Shown in pieces: positions 31,052-41,463 of a stretch of DNA of 64,000 bases (positions are counted from its first letter, which is position 1; each line of letters opens with the position of its first letter). The stretch is from NCBI RefSeq assembly GCF_963855985.1, contig NC_087117.1:4351001-4415000 (forward strand), read 5' to 3'. This DNA comes from Ostrinia nubilalis (Eukaryota > Arthropoda > Insecta > Lepidoptera > Crambidae). The position numbers and the translations under genes are program-made. Below the pieces are notes generated by a model. The model ran no database searches, was not told the DNA's origin, and saw only the letters and a program-made list of their open reading frames with translations.

Positions 31052-33336
31052 AAATCCAAACGACACACAGATCATCACAGATGAGAGAGAAATAAATAAT
31101 TACCACAGACTTTTTTATAAACTTGGCTTCACACGTTTGGGCCACAGACTAAGTAGTGAGAAGAGAACAGGGTGGCTAATTACTGTCGGGTTATAGACGC
31201 GACATTGTGGTGATATATGAAAATTAAAAAAATAGGTAGATTTTAGGTCTAGGGTGGTAGATAGGTAGACTGAAGTGAAAAGTGGTAGATCTACCAAAAA
31301 ATTGGTAGATATGGCATGACTGCCCAGATGCGAGCGCCGCGCAGACGGCGGCTTTTGCGTAAAAATACGGAATGCCTTATCAAGGAGTTGTTGCCAGAGG
31401 GCCACGACCGCGACCTAGTTCTATCGATGGTTATTGCGGAAGTCTACCTAGGTACATACCTACAGTGTGATTTGGACAGATGAGTGCTTGTTTACGCGAA
31501 AGGGACTTTTTCCGTAAAAAAGTTAGTGCGCGAATTGTGAATACAACATCCGACGTGGTGTCTAGTGAACAGCAAGCAAGTGTGCAGCCCGAAAGCATTA
31601 CCTCAATTCGATCGTGGCTAGATTAGACAGTGCAAGACAGTGTTTACGTGAACATTCAACAAAGGCTTGACGTTCAAAATGTATTGTGATTAGTGTAATA
31701 ATAACCTAGGAACTTTAAATAACAACATTCAAAATAGGTAAATGTGTGAATAAGTGAAATCAATGAATCTAAAGTGTGATGGCAAATCATAATTTAGGAA
31801 TTAAAACCAGGAAAATTGATCAGTGAGTTTTATTTACAACACCTGTTCATATTCAATATTAGGGTGCATTTCCACTGAAGCGAAGCGAAGTAGTAATAGG
31901 TATGTACCTATCAATTTTTTATTACGTCTCTAAATAAATTGCGTAGGCATTACGAAACCGTAGATATTGAATTCCAATTTCTATCCTTTTTTAAATTTCT
32001 AGTTTAACGCGGATGATTCGCCTCGGTTCGTTGGAAAAGTCCCCCGCTATTACACTAATGAAAATACACTTATTTACCTACTTATGTAGCTAGATTTTGT
32101 TTCTCCCAGCGCGTAGTACCTATTAACATGACGTAACATCGTACATACTCACGAGTGATAATTTTTGGTAACGTAGGTTTAGTGTAATCTAACCTTTATG
32201 TGTGTGAACGTTGAATGAATGCGCGCGGCCATTGTTCGTACTCGTATGAATGAAATGAGTAAAGAAAGAGAGAGAGGCAGTGAGTGAAGACAGGATGGTT
32301 GTAAAAATAATATCTTTTTTTTGTTAGGAAAAGTAAAAACAAAAACTAGCCTGAATTTTTTTTTAAAAACACTTGGGTTGTATTTGTATGATTTTATTAG
32401 ATGCGTTGGTAAAGTATGATCAGTACAAAAAATAACACCTTATATAAAAAAATATAATAGTAAATAGTAAGGACTTATCTTAACTAGTTATAGGTAATCT
32501 GATGAGTCTGATTAAATTTCAATTATTAATAAAACCTTTTGATTGGACTCGGGCATTTTTTATTATTCACTTACTTCATAAATTCAATAAATATGAATCA
32601 ATCACTCAATTATAATGTCCCATTGTTGAAATTGTAGTGTTTCATTGTGCACATCAGAACGGACACAATGAAACATTTCCAATATGTTTGTTTTTATTGT
32701 TTTGCTAATTGATTACAAATTTATTAAAAAAAACATAAATGACATCCGATACCTACCCAACTGAGTTAACTATGTAGCTTCAAAAAATTAGACTTGTATC
32801 TGTAAAAACAAAAGGTGTACGAGATATTGAATTGTTAGTGTTTCATTGTTGACACACAATTAATTATTATGTTTCATTGTTGAATTTGAGGTGTTTCATT
32901 GTGTACACAACAGTGGACACAATAAAACATTTCCAATTTATGTGAATTTATTTTTTTGCTGATTGATTAAACATCAATTAAAAAAAACGTTAATGCCATC
33001 CTATACCCAATAAAATTGCCTACATACCTGTCAAAAATTAGACTTCTATCTATGAAAATAAGAGTTTTATGAGACTTTGAAATTTTAGTGTTTCATTGTT
33101 GAACACATGACCCTACGGCAAATTATTTCCAATATTTGCTTACAATGGATGTTTTGCATAAATCAATACTTAAGATTGGTATAATAAGTAGGTAGTACCT
33201 TGACCTAAGTAAAGTCGTCTTTTACGAGTTACAAATGTTTCCAGTGTCAAATAATTTATTGTAAAGAATTCACTACCTACCTAATTAATTATTCTTATTT
33301 GAAGTCGGTTAAAAATTACGAGTAGGTACGAACCTC

Positions 33337-33415
33337 TGTCTTAAGTAGCTCAGATCGAAGAGTAAGTAGTCGCCTGGCAAGCGAAAGGTCGTGGGTTCGA
33401 TTCCCGCCTTAGGCA
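33337..33415 (+). tRNA. tRNA-like sequence (Ala-like anticodon), possibly a SINE head
   Basis: TAGCTCAGATCG fits an A box and GGTTCGATTCC a B box. TCGC-CTGGCAA-GCGA forms an anticodon arm with GGC in the loop. The acceptor ends (TGTCTTA and TTAGGCA) pair imperfectly. The length and poor acceptor stem suggest a pseudogene or tRNA-derived SINE rather than a working tRNA. Confidence 0.4.
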
Positions 33416-33772
33416 GTTCGATTTTTTCAAGTTTAATTTACTTGTCTTATTAGACTCTTCTTACTAGACCGAATCTTTAATTAAGTAACTAAGTAAAGAT
33501 AATGGAAGCCGTAAGTAAAGGATTCCCCATCTGAGAATCAAATGTTCATACACACTAGACCTTAGAGTTGTTTATCTAACTTCAGTTTACGAGTTCAAGT
33601 TCAAAAGTGTATCTAAAGTACAGTCGACCGCACAATATCTATCAGTCTACAGTTTGTAAAGAAATAAGTAGGGCTTGTTCCTGCGGAGACACCTCGTTTT
33701 TTGCAGGATCAATAAACGTTCACAGTTTCACACGAAAATCTTGTAGTGTCCCGCGAAAATCCTTTGAAAAAA

Positions 33773-33900
33773 AGGCTGAGTTGCACCACCTAACTTTGAC
33801 CGTGACTACTTACTTATAACGTTAACCGGTGTGTTTTGTATGGAGTTTGACAGATTTTTGATGTTTGTCAAGTCAAAGTTAAAGTAAGAAAGCTTTAACA
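33773..33900. mobile_element. MITE related to 19981-20100
   Basis: Starts AAGGCTGAGTTGCACCACC; the right end is diverged (AAAGTTAAAGTAAG). Confidence 0.55.
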
Positions 33901-34329
33901 GGTACATAAGTAAATAAACTTACAATAAACGAGACGCGTCCATCCTGCACGGTAGAAATCACAACACTAACGTTGTCACAAACAAATAAGTAATTATTTA
34001 TGTCATTAGAAAACCAGATCATCGAGCGGATTTAAGGAAAAATTCAAAGATTTGAATAAAACAATACCCTTGTATAACTCCGAGGTATTGACCGATGGCA
34101 TTATGTTTTGGCGATTTTAATATGGATCTCAATCGGTGACCTACGTTTTGCTTGAGGTCATCAAAATAAATGTGTGTTAGTTTGTATCTTCAAAAGGTCA
34201 GTGCATTGATAGAATCGATTGGTTTTTTAGATTAATTTTCCTGTTTTTTAACCGTGCATTATTTTTTGTCTGTAGGTACTTTATTTATACAAGTATTTTA
34301 TCCTGCTGCCTAAACTTAGGTGCCTATAT

Positions 34330-34429
34330 ACAGGGTGTCCCAGAATGGGTTTTATATTTTTTAGGGATAGAACATTAGTAGAGCTACCTCCCCTAGCAGT
34401 TTGATTCACCCATTCATGGACACCCTGTC
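34330..34429. mobile_element. 100 bp inverted-repeat element
   Basis: Begins ACAGGGTGTCC and ends GGACACCCTGT. A related fragment (GGGGACACCCTGTA) lies at about 38252 in a vezatin intron. Confidence 0.7.
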
Positions 34430-34671
34430 TAATAAAATGAGTGGGTTGAAAATAAACATAAAACTTTATCAACATAATTTATTATTATTCCAATTATTAT
34501 TTACAAATTATCACATCATTAATTATTGCGATAAACGAAATACAGACTAGATTTAAATATTACAATCGTACACATACAGCATAAAAATAACTTAAAAATC
34601 CAAAAAACTTAATTTCTCAAGCATTAAATTCACAAAATGGAGGCTATCGTTTTGCTATGAAACTAACGCCG

Positions 34672-34802
34672 TATTCACAAACGACGCTTGCTAAGTGAAG
34701 CAGCAAATCGAACGCACAGCGTTGAAAAGCTCTGTGATTGGTTTGTGTGTCACCCTGTGCGTCCACGCGCACTGTGAGACCTCATTGTAATGTTTGTGAA
34801 TA
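34672..34802. mobile_element. small element, copies at 22966 and 63445
   Basis: Runs from GTATTCACAAACG to ATGTTTGTGAATAC with GTGTGTCACCCTGTGCGTCC inside; the three copies differ by small changes. Confidence 0.7.
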
Positions 34803-35357
34803 CGAGCGTTAATTTCGAAGCAGAAGCGGTAGGACGACTATCGCATTTGCACTCAAAAGGATGGCGCCACTGTAGAGTAGGGTAATGTCAATTGCCAGTA
34901 GTGCCAACTGTTAAGTATAAAAAATAGCCCTCATTCCATTAGAATTCAGAATAACTTTAGTCTGACATAAATCATCTTCATCAGAAATAGCAAGCAGTAC
35001 ACACGGCCACAGTGTTAACTATCCATTTCCGTTTTTGCTCTCGCTCTCATCAATTAATGGTGATTCTTTGCGATAGAACGAGACGACATGACAGGCAATG
35101 GGCAGTTAACACTGTTGCCGATAGTACATCATTTTAGATATAAGTGCATGTATAATATAATTCACAATACTGTGGACTTTACGAGATTTGTATTTATTTA
35201 TTGGATAAGTTAATACACATTTTTTTCGCTTTCATAAAATACGATATATTAATATTATAATTGTTTGACTTCAAATATACAGTATTAATGTACAAAAACC
35301 AGTAGTAAAATTAAAATGCAATTTAAATAAATGAGTATCTTTGAAAAGACGTCGCAT
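34803..35357. other. intergenic, nothing recognised
   Basis: AT-rich; no ORF or repeat I can support. Confidence 0.3.
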
Positions 35358-35545
35358 TCATCATCATCATCATCATCATTTCAGCCATAGGACGTCCACT
35401 GCTGAACATAGGCCTCCCGCAATGCTTTCCATGTTGATCGATTGGTAGCGGCCTGCGTCCAGCGCTTCCCTGCTACCTTTACGATGTCGTCGGTCCACCT
35501 TGTAGGTGGACGTCTCACGCTGCGTTTTCCGGTACGCCGCACGTG
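35358..35545 (-). mobile_element. RTE-type LINE 3' end with (CAT)n tail
   Basis: The minus strand reads WTDDIVKVAGKRWTQAATNR, then EAYVQQWTSYG and a stop, followed by GATGATGAT repeats. This is the C-terminus and tail of an RTE-type polymerase, 5'-truncated. Confidence 0.75.
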
Positions 35546-35930
35546 ACGTCGCATTAAAGACGACGAAATAAAAATAATAGCCGAAGGTACATGAAGCTAA
35601 AACAATGCGAAGTTAAACTCTATATCTAGCTGCCGCTCCCATAGCTCAGGCACTGACTGCGTTAAGAGCTGACCTATAGTGAAAACGTATTATAGATCGT
35701 TTCATCCACGAAGACGCGCCCCACCATTCTTCCGCTAATGTTCGAGTGTTATCGGTACACGCTAAATCATCCATGAGTGCACACGCACACTACAATAATG
35801 CCTTACGGATTGCTCGGACCAAACTCCCCGCACCCCGCGCGACCGAGACCAAACATTGGTGGGGCGCGTCCGAGTGGAAAACGAACTAAGTAAGGTGACA
35901 TTGGATGACATGTGATTTATACCTCACTAT

Positions 35931-36189
35931 ACAGGGTGGAAACGATAAGTGATCTCACTCGATTATTTCTAAACTATACAAGATATCAATAAACTAATTA
36001 CTGATCCGGAAATTGCTTCACGAGCTCTTTCAAATGGGAAACATTGAATTTTCAGATAGATCCCGTTTATTCTGTAACCTTTGGTACCGTTTGAAAGAGC
36101 TCGTGAAGCACTTTCAGGATCAGTAACCAGTTTTTCGATATCTTGTATAGTTTAGAAATAATCGAGATCACTTATCGTTTCCACACTGT
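35931..36189. mobile_element. fold-back element
   Basis: Arms from ACAGGGTGGAAACGATAAG to its complement near 36189; the arms extend over about 110 bp each (GAGCTCTTTCAAA / TTTGAAAGAGCTC). No ORF. Confidence 0.75.
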
Positions 36190-36260
36190 AGTTATACGAA
36201 GTGCTTGCATCCCATCTAAGAGTTATTAGGAAGCGTTACAAAATTACATTTTGTCTATGC

Positions 36261-36487
36261 CAGCGGTTCCCGAATGGTGGTCCGCGGAACCCTGGAGTTC
36301 CGTGGAAAGGCCGCAAGGGTTCCGTAAAAAATATTATCCCACGTTTCGTGACCGACGTTGTTCGCGCGCACCGACTTGTTTACGCACAAGGGAGGGGCAG
36401 AGCGTGCGGGCGGAGTAGTACGGGGGTTCCGCTAGGAAAAGTATAATCAATTAGGGTTCCTTGGCAAAAAAAAATTGGGAAACCCTG
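36261..36487. mobile_element. hAT MITE inserted at the vezatin stop codon
   Basis: Ends CAGCGGTTCCC and GGGAAACCCTG, with the 8 bp target duplication GTCTATGC at 36253-36260 and 36488-36495. The right duplication contains the vezatin stop codon (CTA at 36490-36492 on the plus strand), so the element starts three bases after the end of the coding sequence and now forms the start of the 3' UTR. Confidence 0.88.
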
Positions 36488-36489
36488 GT

Positions 36490-38043
36490 CTATGCATCCT
36501 CATCGTTTCCGCTGTCAGTCGATACCTCACCATTTCCTATGAATACTTCTTCTTGCGACAAATTAGGTATTTTCGCTTTACTATTTATCTGCAAAACTGA
36601 CGCCATCGCCATTCCTGTCCCGAAACTGTACTCTATGGGCTTCAGACTCTCATCTTCTTTGTCTGTGGATTTGTCTATGGACCTTCTAGTTGGATGATTC
36701 TTCTTTCTTGTCGCTCTATGCCTTCTGATGTCTTTTAGTAACGCCAGCTGTTTTTCTTTGTATAACTCATAGTCACTCTCTGATGATGAAGGTGATAATT
36801 CCAAGTCCCTTTTGGAGAATTTGTAAGTGCTGACTTGGAATCTATGGTTTGTGTTGACTTGGTTGTTGTCTATGGCCGGACCGGCCTCGATGTCGCTTGT
36901 TTCTGACATACAAACTGGATCAAGTTCTTTATCTTTATGTATTTCTAACGCTGGTACATATTTACACCATTTCGTTACACAATAGCCACATTCTTCTTTG
37001 GTTAGAGAAATGAGTTTGCTCTTTAAATTCAGTTTGGAGTTGGCTTCGTAAAAAGGTTTGGATATTTCATCTTCGCGTTGATACTTTTTAGTTTTAAACG
37101 CGTACTTTTTCTTTTTATCACCTTTGCTTATCCTATAACTTCGAAACAACTTCTTTTTCGGTGGATCCTTTTTAATTTTGGTTATGTAACCTTTTTTCAC
37201 GATATAATCATCGTAGTTTATTTGTCTGGGGAATTCTGGCACTAAATCCTTCAATTCTGGCATCGTTTTGGCTAACGCTTGCCTTTCTCTCTCCCTCATC
37301 ACGTCCTCTCTTTTCCCCAGCTTTCTTTTCAGCTCTTTCAGGACAATCTTCGTTGTTTCCTTCTCTTTCTTCCCTGGACCTGTTGTGACGTCATCTGCCG
37401 GTGTTGCCACATCATCGTCTTCGGTTTTGACGAAGTAGAACACTTCATCTTTAACCTCTGGTAATTTATCATCAATTTTAATAACATTTTCATCGTCAGT
37501 AGGACTCTTTTCTTCAATCCGAACCTCTTTTTCTGAACCATCGACTTTGTTTCTTAATTTTTTGAGCCTAATTTGCGAATTCTGCATTGTATTCAAACAT
37601 TTAGTGATATCATCAATGATTTCATCTATATCTTTATTCAATACTGTCAAATCCAACTCTTGCTTGTTCAATGCACACGAATCTAAAAACACATCTAAAG
37701 CTTCACACTTATTCCCCACAAATTTCAACTCTAAATTCGTTCTGGCAACCCCATTGTGTATGTCACTGTACGCCCAACTATCCAACATGGCCGCCCCTGG
37801 TTTTTTAACGACATTTCTGTCGTTATTTCCAAAGTTTCTTAGCAACCTGTACATACGTTCTAGAGCCTCGTAGTTTTGCTTGAATTCTTCGTACAAATGG
37901 CTCAATAGGACTGTGTGTATCCAGTAGATTCTTTCGTTGAAGTTTTTGTATATCTTCTGAGCGTGGACTGGCGGTATGAAGTGAGCCATAGCGATGTGTT
38001 TTAGCAATGTAGATTGGACTACTAAGAACGCGTGGTGGATTTT
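36490..38043 (-). CDS. Vezt: vezatin, last exon
   Basis: Minus strand, acceptor TTGTTCACAG, phase 0, ending TAG at 36490. It starts KIHHAFLVVQSTLLKHIAMA and includes YWIHTVLLSHLYEEFKQNYE, an acidic region, then VLKELKRKLGKREDVMRERE, the conserved vezatin C-terminal coiled-coil block. Vezatin is a two-pass membrane protein that links myosin VIIA to the cadherin-catenin complex at adherens junctions. The last 200 residues are basic, then Ser/Asp-rich and poorly conserved. The join to 38305-38476 is in phase. An earlier TTG within this exon is not a start. Confidence 0.82.
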   Translation of the reverse strand, partial: KIHHAFLVVQSTLLKHIAMAHFIPPVHAQKIYKNFNERIYWIHTVLLSHLYEEFKQNYEALERMYRLLRNFGNNDRNVVKKPGAAMLDSWAYSDIHNGVARTNLELKFVGNKCEALDVFLDSCALNKQELDLTVLNKDIDEIIDDITKCLNTMQNSQIRLKKLRNKVDGSEKEVRIEEKSPTDDENVIKIDDKLPEVKDEVFYFVKTEDDDVATPADDVTTGPGKKEKETTKIVLKELKRKLGKREDVMRERERQALAKTMPELKDLVPEFPRQINYDDYIVKKGYITKIKKDPPKKKLFRSYRISKGDKKKKYAFKTKKYQREDEISKPFYEANSKLNLKSKLISLTKEECGYCVTKWCKYVPALEIHKDKELDPVCMSETSDIEAGPAIDNNQVNTNHRFQVSTYKFSKRDLELSPSSSESDYELYKEKQLALLKDIRRHRATRKKNHPTRRSIDKSTDKEDESLKPIEYSFGTGMAMASVLQINSKAKIPNLSQEEVFIGNGEVSTDSGNDEDA

Positions 38044-38304
38044 CTGTGAACAAAAGTATGTCGTTAGTGTTTATTTAAATATTCACAAAATAAATCAAAT
38101 GTGAATGATTTGTGTAGTACGTGGTAGTAAGGTTGTCCTTGATTTAAAAATAAAAATGAAACATTTTATTCAGCGACACAAAACAACATCAAAAAAATTA
38201 AAACAAAACTAAATAGAATTGGTAATGGCGTGTCACCCTGGATGTGATTTAGGGGACACCCTGTATTTGTCAGAGCCGTATGAAAGCTTGTAAAACCATC
38301 TTAC

Positions 38305-38476
38305 CATCAAATCGTTGCCGGCGTCGTCAGCCACCGCCGCCCAAGCGACGTCCGCTCGGAGCCACGGCGCGTTGCCGAGCAGCGCCGCTGATGCTCGCGA
38401 TAGAAGCAACGCGAGCGATCGCTGCTGACGGCACAGGAGTGCGCGGGTGTTCTCGATGGCGGACGATATTGATCCA
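38305..38476 (-). CDS. Vezt: vezatin, internal exon
   Basis: Minus strand, acceptor CTCTCCTAG and donor GTAAGA. It completes a Leu codon from 41123-41308 and ends in phase 0 (172 bp = 1 + 57 codons). It encodes GSISSAIENTRALLCRQQRS, then LALLLSRASAALLGNAPWL and an acidic end (VADDAGNDLM). The position matches the helical region following the membrane segments in vezatin. Four partial copies of this exon's 5' part lie upstream at 38746-40487. Confidence 0.82.
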
Positions 38477-38745
38477 CTAGGAGAGAGTATATAGTTTTGA
38501 GTGGACTCTTAAGACTTCTGCTGGATCAAAATTGCTCAATACTATGCTAATCCTGTTTTAAATGAGCAGCCCAGTGCAAATAATGGGTAAAAAGATAAGC
38601 AGCGCTAGCGACGAGGGCTACCGGAATAACACAGCGCTAGTTTTATCAATACGGACGATATTGACACGCTAAAAGAAAATATAGCCATGACAGGACTCTA
38701 TATAAGACTCAGGCACATTCATAGAGTCTCCTATACTATAACAGT

Positions 38746-38859
38746 CACGGCGCGTTGCCGAGCAGCGCCGCCGATGCTCGTGATAGAAGCAGCGCCAATG
38801 ATCGCTGCTGACGGCACAGCAGCGCGCGGGTGTTCTCGATGGCGGACGATATTGACCCA
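38746..38859 (-). pseudogene. partial copy 1 of vezatin exon 38305-38476
   Basis: Keeps the acceptor (CTCTCCTAG|TGG) and reads GSISSAIENTRALLCRQQRS as in the real exon. The homology stops at GCGCCGTGAC, where TGA follows; the donor half of the exon is missing. Confidence 0.82.
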
Positions 38860-39128
38860 CTAGGAGAGAGTTTATAACTTTAAGAGGACTCTTAAGACTT
38901 CTGTTGGATCAAAATTGCTCAATACTATGCTAATCCTGTTTTAAATGAGCAGCCCAGTGCAAATAATGGGTAAAAAGACAAGCAGCGCTAGCGACGAGGG
39001 CTACCGGAATAACACAGCGCTAGTTTTATCAATGACGGAAGATATTGACACGCTAAAAGAGAGTAAAGCCATGACAGGACTCTATAAAGACTCAGGCACA
39101 TTCATAGAGTCTCCTATACTATAACAGT

Positions 39129-39238
39129 CACGGCGCGTTGCCGAGCAGCGTCGCCGATGCTCGCGATAACAGCAACGCGAGCGATCGCTGCTGACGGCAT
39201 AGGAGCGCGCGGGTGTTCTCGATGGCGGACGATATTGC
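39129..39238 (-). pseudogene. partial copy 2 of vezatin exon 38305-38476
   Basis: Same segment as copy 1, but the acceptor side has changed (ATATTGCATGAG on the plus strand), so both splice sites are lost. Confidence 0.75.
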
Positions 39239-39770
39239 ATGAGCCTCTGGAAGACAGTATGAGAGTAGCTTTGAGTGGACTCTTATGACTTCCATGTTAG
39301 ATCAAGGCTGCTCAATAATATGCCAATGCCTTGGAGTATGTAAGTGCCATGTGGAGACACTAATCGTGACTGATCAGGATAGAAAGAGTGCCCTAGACAT
39401 CTTGCCATGAGTGGAGCGAAGAGAGCTCTAGTCTACGAGGATAGATAAGCTCTTTTTAGTGTGAACAGTCTGAATAACTGTAGGGACTTTTCTGACCTAG
39501 TGTTTTGAGCCGCTGGGAGAAGAAGTAACCATGAGTAGACGCTAAAAAGACTGAGACTCATGTAGAAGCAACTAGACACAAAAAGTGTCTACGCCTGCGT
39601 AGCTTTATAGACACATTCATAGCAGAGTATCCTGTAATATAACGGACTCAGTAGACGCTAGAGTCTAGACTGACAATAAGTCACATTTAGAAGCAACTAG
39701 ACAAAGAGTATCTACGCCTACGCAGCCTCTAAAGACACATGCATAGCAGAGTCTCCTGCACTATAACAGT

Positions 39771-39884
39771 CACAGCGCGTTGCCGAGCAGCGCCGCCGAC
39801 GCTCGTGATAACAGCAACGCGAGCGATCGCTGCTGACGGCATAGCAGCGCGCGGGTGTTCTCGATGGCGGACGATATTGAGCCA
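39771..39884 (-). pseudogene. partial copy 3 of vezatin exon 38305-38476
   Basis: Acceptor-like CTCTCTTTTAG precedes the exon sequence; the donor half is missing and TGA follows. Confidence 0.8.
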
Positions 39885-40373
39885 CTAAAAGAGAGTATAA
39901 TATAGCCTTGAGAGGACTCTAAAGACTCAGATAGGGGGAGGAGTAGGCGTGAAAGAGTGCGTAATAATAAACCATTGCTTTCTAAAGTGTCAGACTGCAA
40001 TAAGTTTCTAGAAATGGTATTATCTATCTTTCCAAAAGGGGGAAAGCCATAAAGCGTCTAAAATTTGATTTTATTGAGACTTAGATTAGACGCTATTAAG
40101 CCGCTGGGAGAAGAAGTAACCACGAGTAGACGAAAACTGAGACTGAGACGCTAAAGACTGAGACACGTGTCGAAGAAACTGGACAAAAAGTGTCTACGCC
40201 TGCGTAGCCTCTAAAAACACTTTAACAGCAGAGTCTCCTGTAATATAACGGAGTCAGTAGACTTTAGACTGACAATAAGTCATATTTAGTAGCAACTAGA
40301 CAAAGAGTATCTATCTAAGCCTGCGCAGCCTCTAAAGACACATTCATAGCAGAGTCTCCTGTACTATAACAGT

Positions 40374-40487
40374 CACGGCGCGTTGCCGAGCAGCGCCGCC
40401 GATGCTCGCGATAACAGCAACGCCAATGATCGCTGCTGACGGCACAGCAGCGCGCGGGTGTTCTCGATGGCGGACGATATTGACCCA
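40374..40487 (-). pseudogene. partial copy 4 of vezatin exon 38305-38476
   Basis: Acceptor-like TATTTCTAG precedes the exon sequence; homology ends at GGCAACGCGCCGTGA. A 40488-40715 plus-strand ORF in its flank is not supported. Confidence 0.8.
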
Positions 40488-41122
40488 CTAGAAATAGAAT
40501 TGGAACAAACAAAAAACGACGCTAGAGAGATTAATAACCATGAGGGGACAGTAAAGACCAAGGCTGCTCAACACTATGCCAATCAAACCAGGAGTAATGT
40601 GCAAAAAGCCTTGGGCACTGCTGCCTGCACAGCAGCGTACGATATGAGGTCTCAATTCCGGACGATAGGCGATGTTGAACCGCTGAAAGAGAATACAGCT
40701 ACAAGAAGACGCTAAAAACTCGGACATATCCATTGCAGAATCAAACTATGCTACACATAACAAGAATTAAGGGTAAGAAGTAGCTGTGAGAGGACGTTAA
40801 AAGAGATTCGCGGATTCGCGGCGGATCGGCGAGCGAGCGCGAACATTATCTACCTACATGTTCGCGAGCGATTTAGCACACTCTTAAGCGGTGTTGCATC
40901 ACCGCTTATTCCTTTAGGCAAGCAGCGGTTCGGCGAGCGCTCACGAATATTTATTCCCACATTATCCTCGTGAGCATGTTGACACTTAATAAAGTCATAG
41001 TCATTTATTTTCTGTAAATAGGCTTTTAAAAGTATTTTTATCACTGCTTCGGGACAATAAATAGGCCAGTGCTGAGAGCAGCGCAAGAAACTCAGTCACC
41101 TTAGTCAGTAATTTACACTTAC

Positions 41123-41308
41123 AGCTGAGCATGCAGCGCCGCGTATTCCTTCAAGCATGCGGCGGCTCGGCGAGCGAGCGCTAAGTAATCGCGCATGATC
41201 GCGAGCAGGCTCGCGAGCGAACCACGAATGAGCGCCCGGTGCACCGCCCGGATCGCCACTGGTATGCTGACGTAGGCCGCTATGTTGAGCAGTGTGGAGC
41301 GGTTGAGG
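41123..41308 (-). CDS. Vezt: vezatin, membrane-region exon
   Basis: Minus strand, acceptor TTTGTTCCAG and donor GTAAGTG; 186 bp starting with one base and ending with two. It encodes LNRSTLLNIAAYVSIPVAIR, then AVHRALIRGSLASLLAIMRD and LALARRAAACLKEYAALHAQ. It has hydrophobic helices interrupted by basic residues, like the second membrane segment and following helix of vezatin. It joins 52003-52211 (CA|C) upstream and 38305-38476 (CT|T) downstream, both in phase. Confidence 0.8.
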
Positions 41309-41463
41309 CTGGAACAAATACATATTATATTATAAACTAGAAACATTTTGTACATCTCCTCTGGTCTCACCATCTGTTATTATACGACTTAGTCCAGATT
41401 TTGTTAGAAGATTGTGCAATATGATGGTGTCAGCACCAGGAACATTCAGATTAGATTACATAG
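41309..41463 (-). other. vezatin intron, short unassigned part
   Basis: Between the exon and element Z; nothing recognised. Confidence 0.4.

Larger units (their letters stand above)
29887..31322. mobile_element. hAT element nested in X
   Basis: Flanked by an 8 bp duplication CCCAGATG (29879-29886 and 31323-31330); copy 2 of X has the empty site. Ends are CAGTGTTCCCAACC and the complement of CAGTCATGCCATATC, typical hAT termini. GGTAGAT motifs recur near both ends. No transposase ORF. Confidence 0.8.
29269..32444 (+). mobile_element. TIR element X, copy 1
   Basis: Terminal inverted repeats of about 105 bp start TAAGGTGTTATTTTTTG and end CAAAAAATAACACCTTA, with TA on each side. With its 1.4 kb nested hAT removed it would be about 1.73 kb, the same as copy 2 at 45531-47255, which lies in the opposite orientation. 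The interior near 29430-29880 is markedly GC-rich compared with the ends. No transposase was found, so it is probably non-autonomous. Confidence 0.75.
28690..33113. mobile_element. outer TIR element (Y) containing three nested transposons
   Basis: Ends are GGGTCAGATGTTCAACAATG and, at the right, its near complement CATTGTTGAACACATGACCC, flanked by TA on both sides, which suits a TA-targeting family. Many AATGAAACA/TGTTTCATT motifs lie inside. A start-like frame at 29214 (MARTKSLKRKKSDHLGDN) is cut by insertion of element X at 29269. Without the insert the element would be about 1.2 kb. Confidence 0.65.
38480..40500 (-). repeat. tandem array of about 0.4-0.65 kb units with partial vezatin exon copies
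   Basis: Recurring blocks include CACGGCGCGTTGCCGAGCAG, GTCTCCTGTA or GTCTCCTATACTATAAC, and CTACGCCTGCG. They surround four exon copies at 38746-38859, 39129-39238, 39771-39884 and 40374-40487. Units differ in length, from about 385 to 640 bp. Confidence 0.82.

Noticed and set aside
33337..33415. Functional tRNA-Ala gene
   Set aside because: Acceptor stem pairs poorly and the D region is too long; kept only as a tRNA-like sequence.
38480..40500. Tandem array as a CRISPR or satellite
   Set aside because: Units are hundreds of bases long, uneven, and contain an exon fragment of the adjacent gene; no short repeat with unique spacers.
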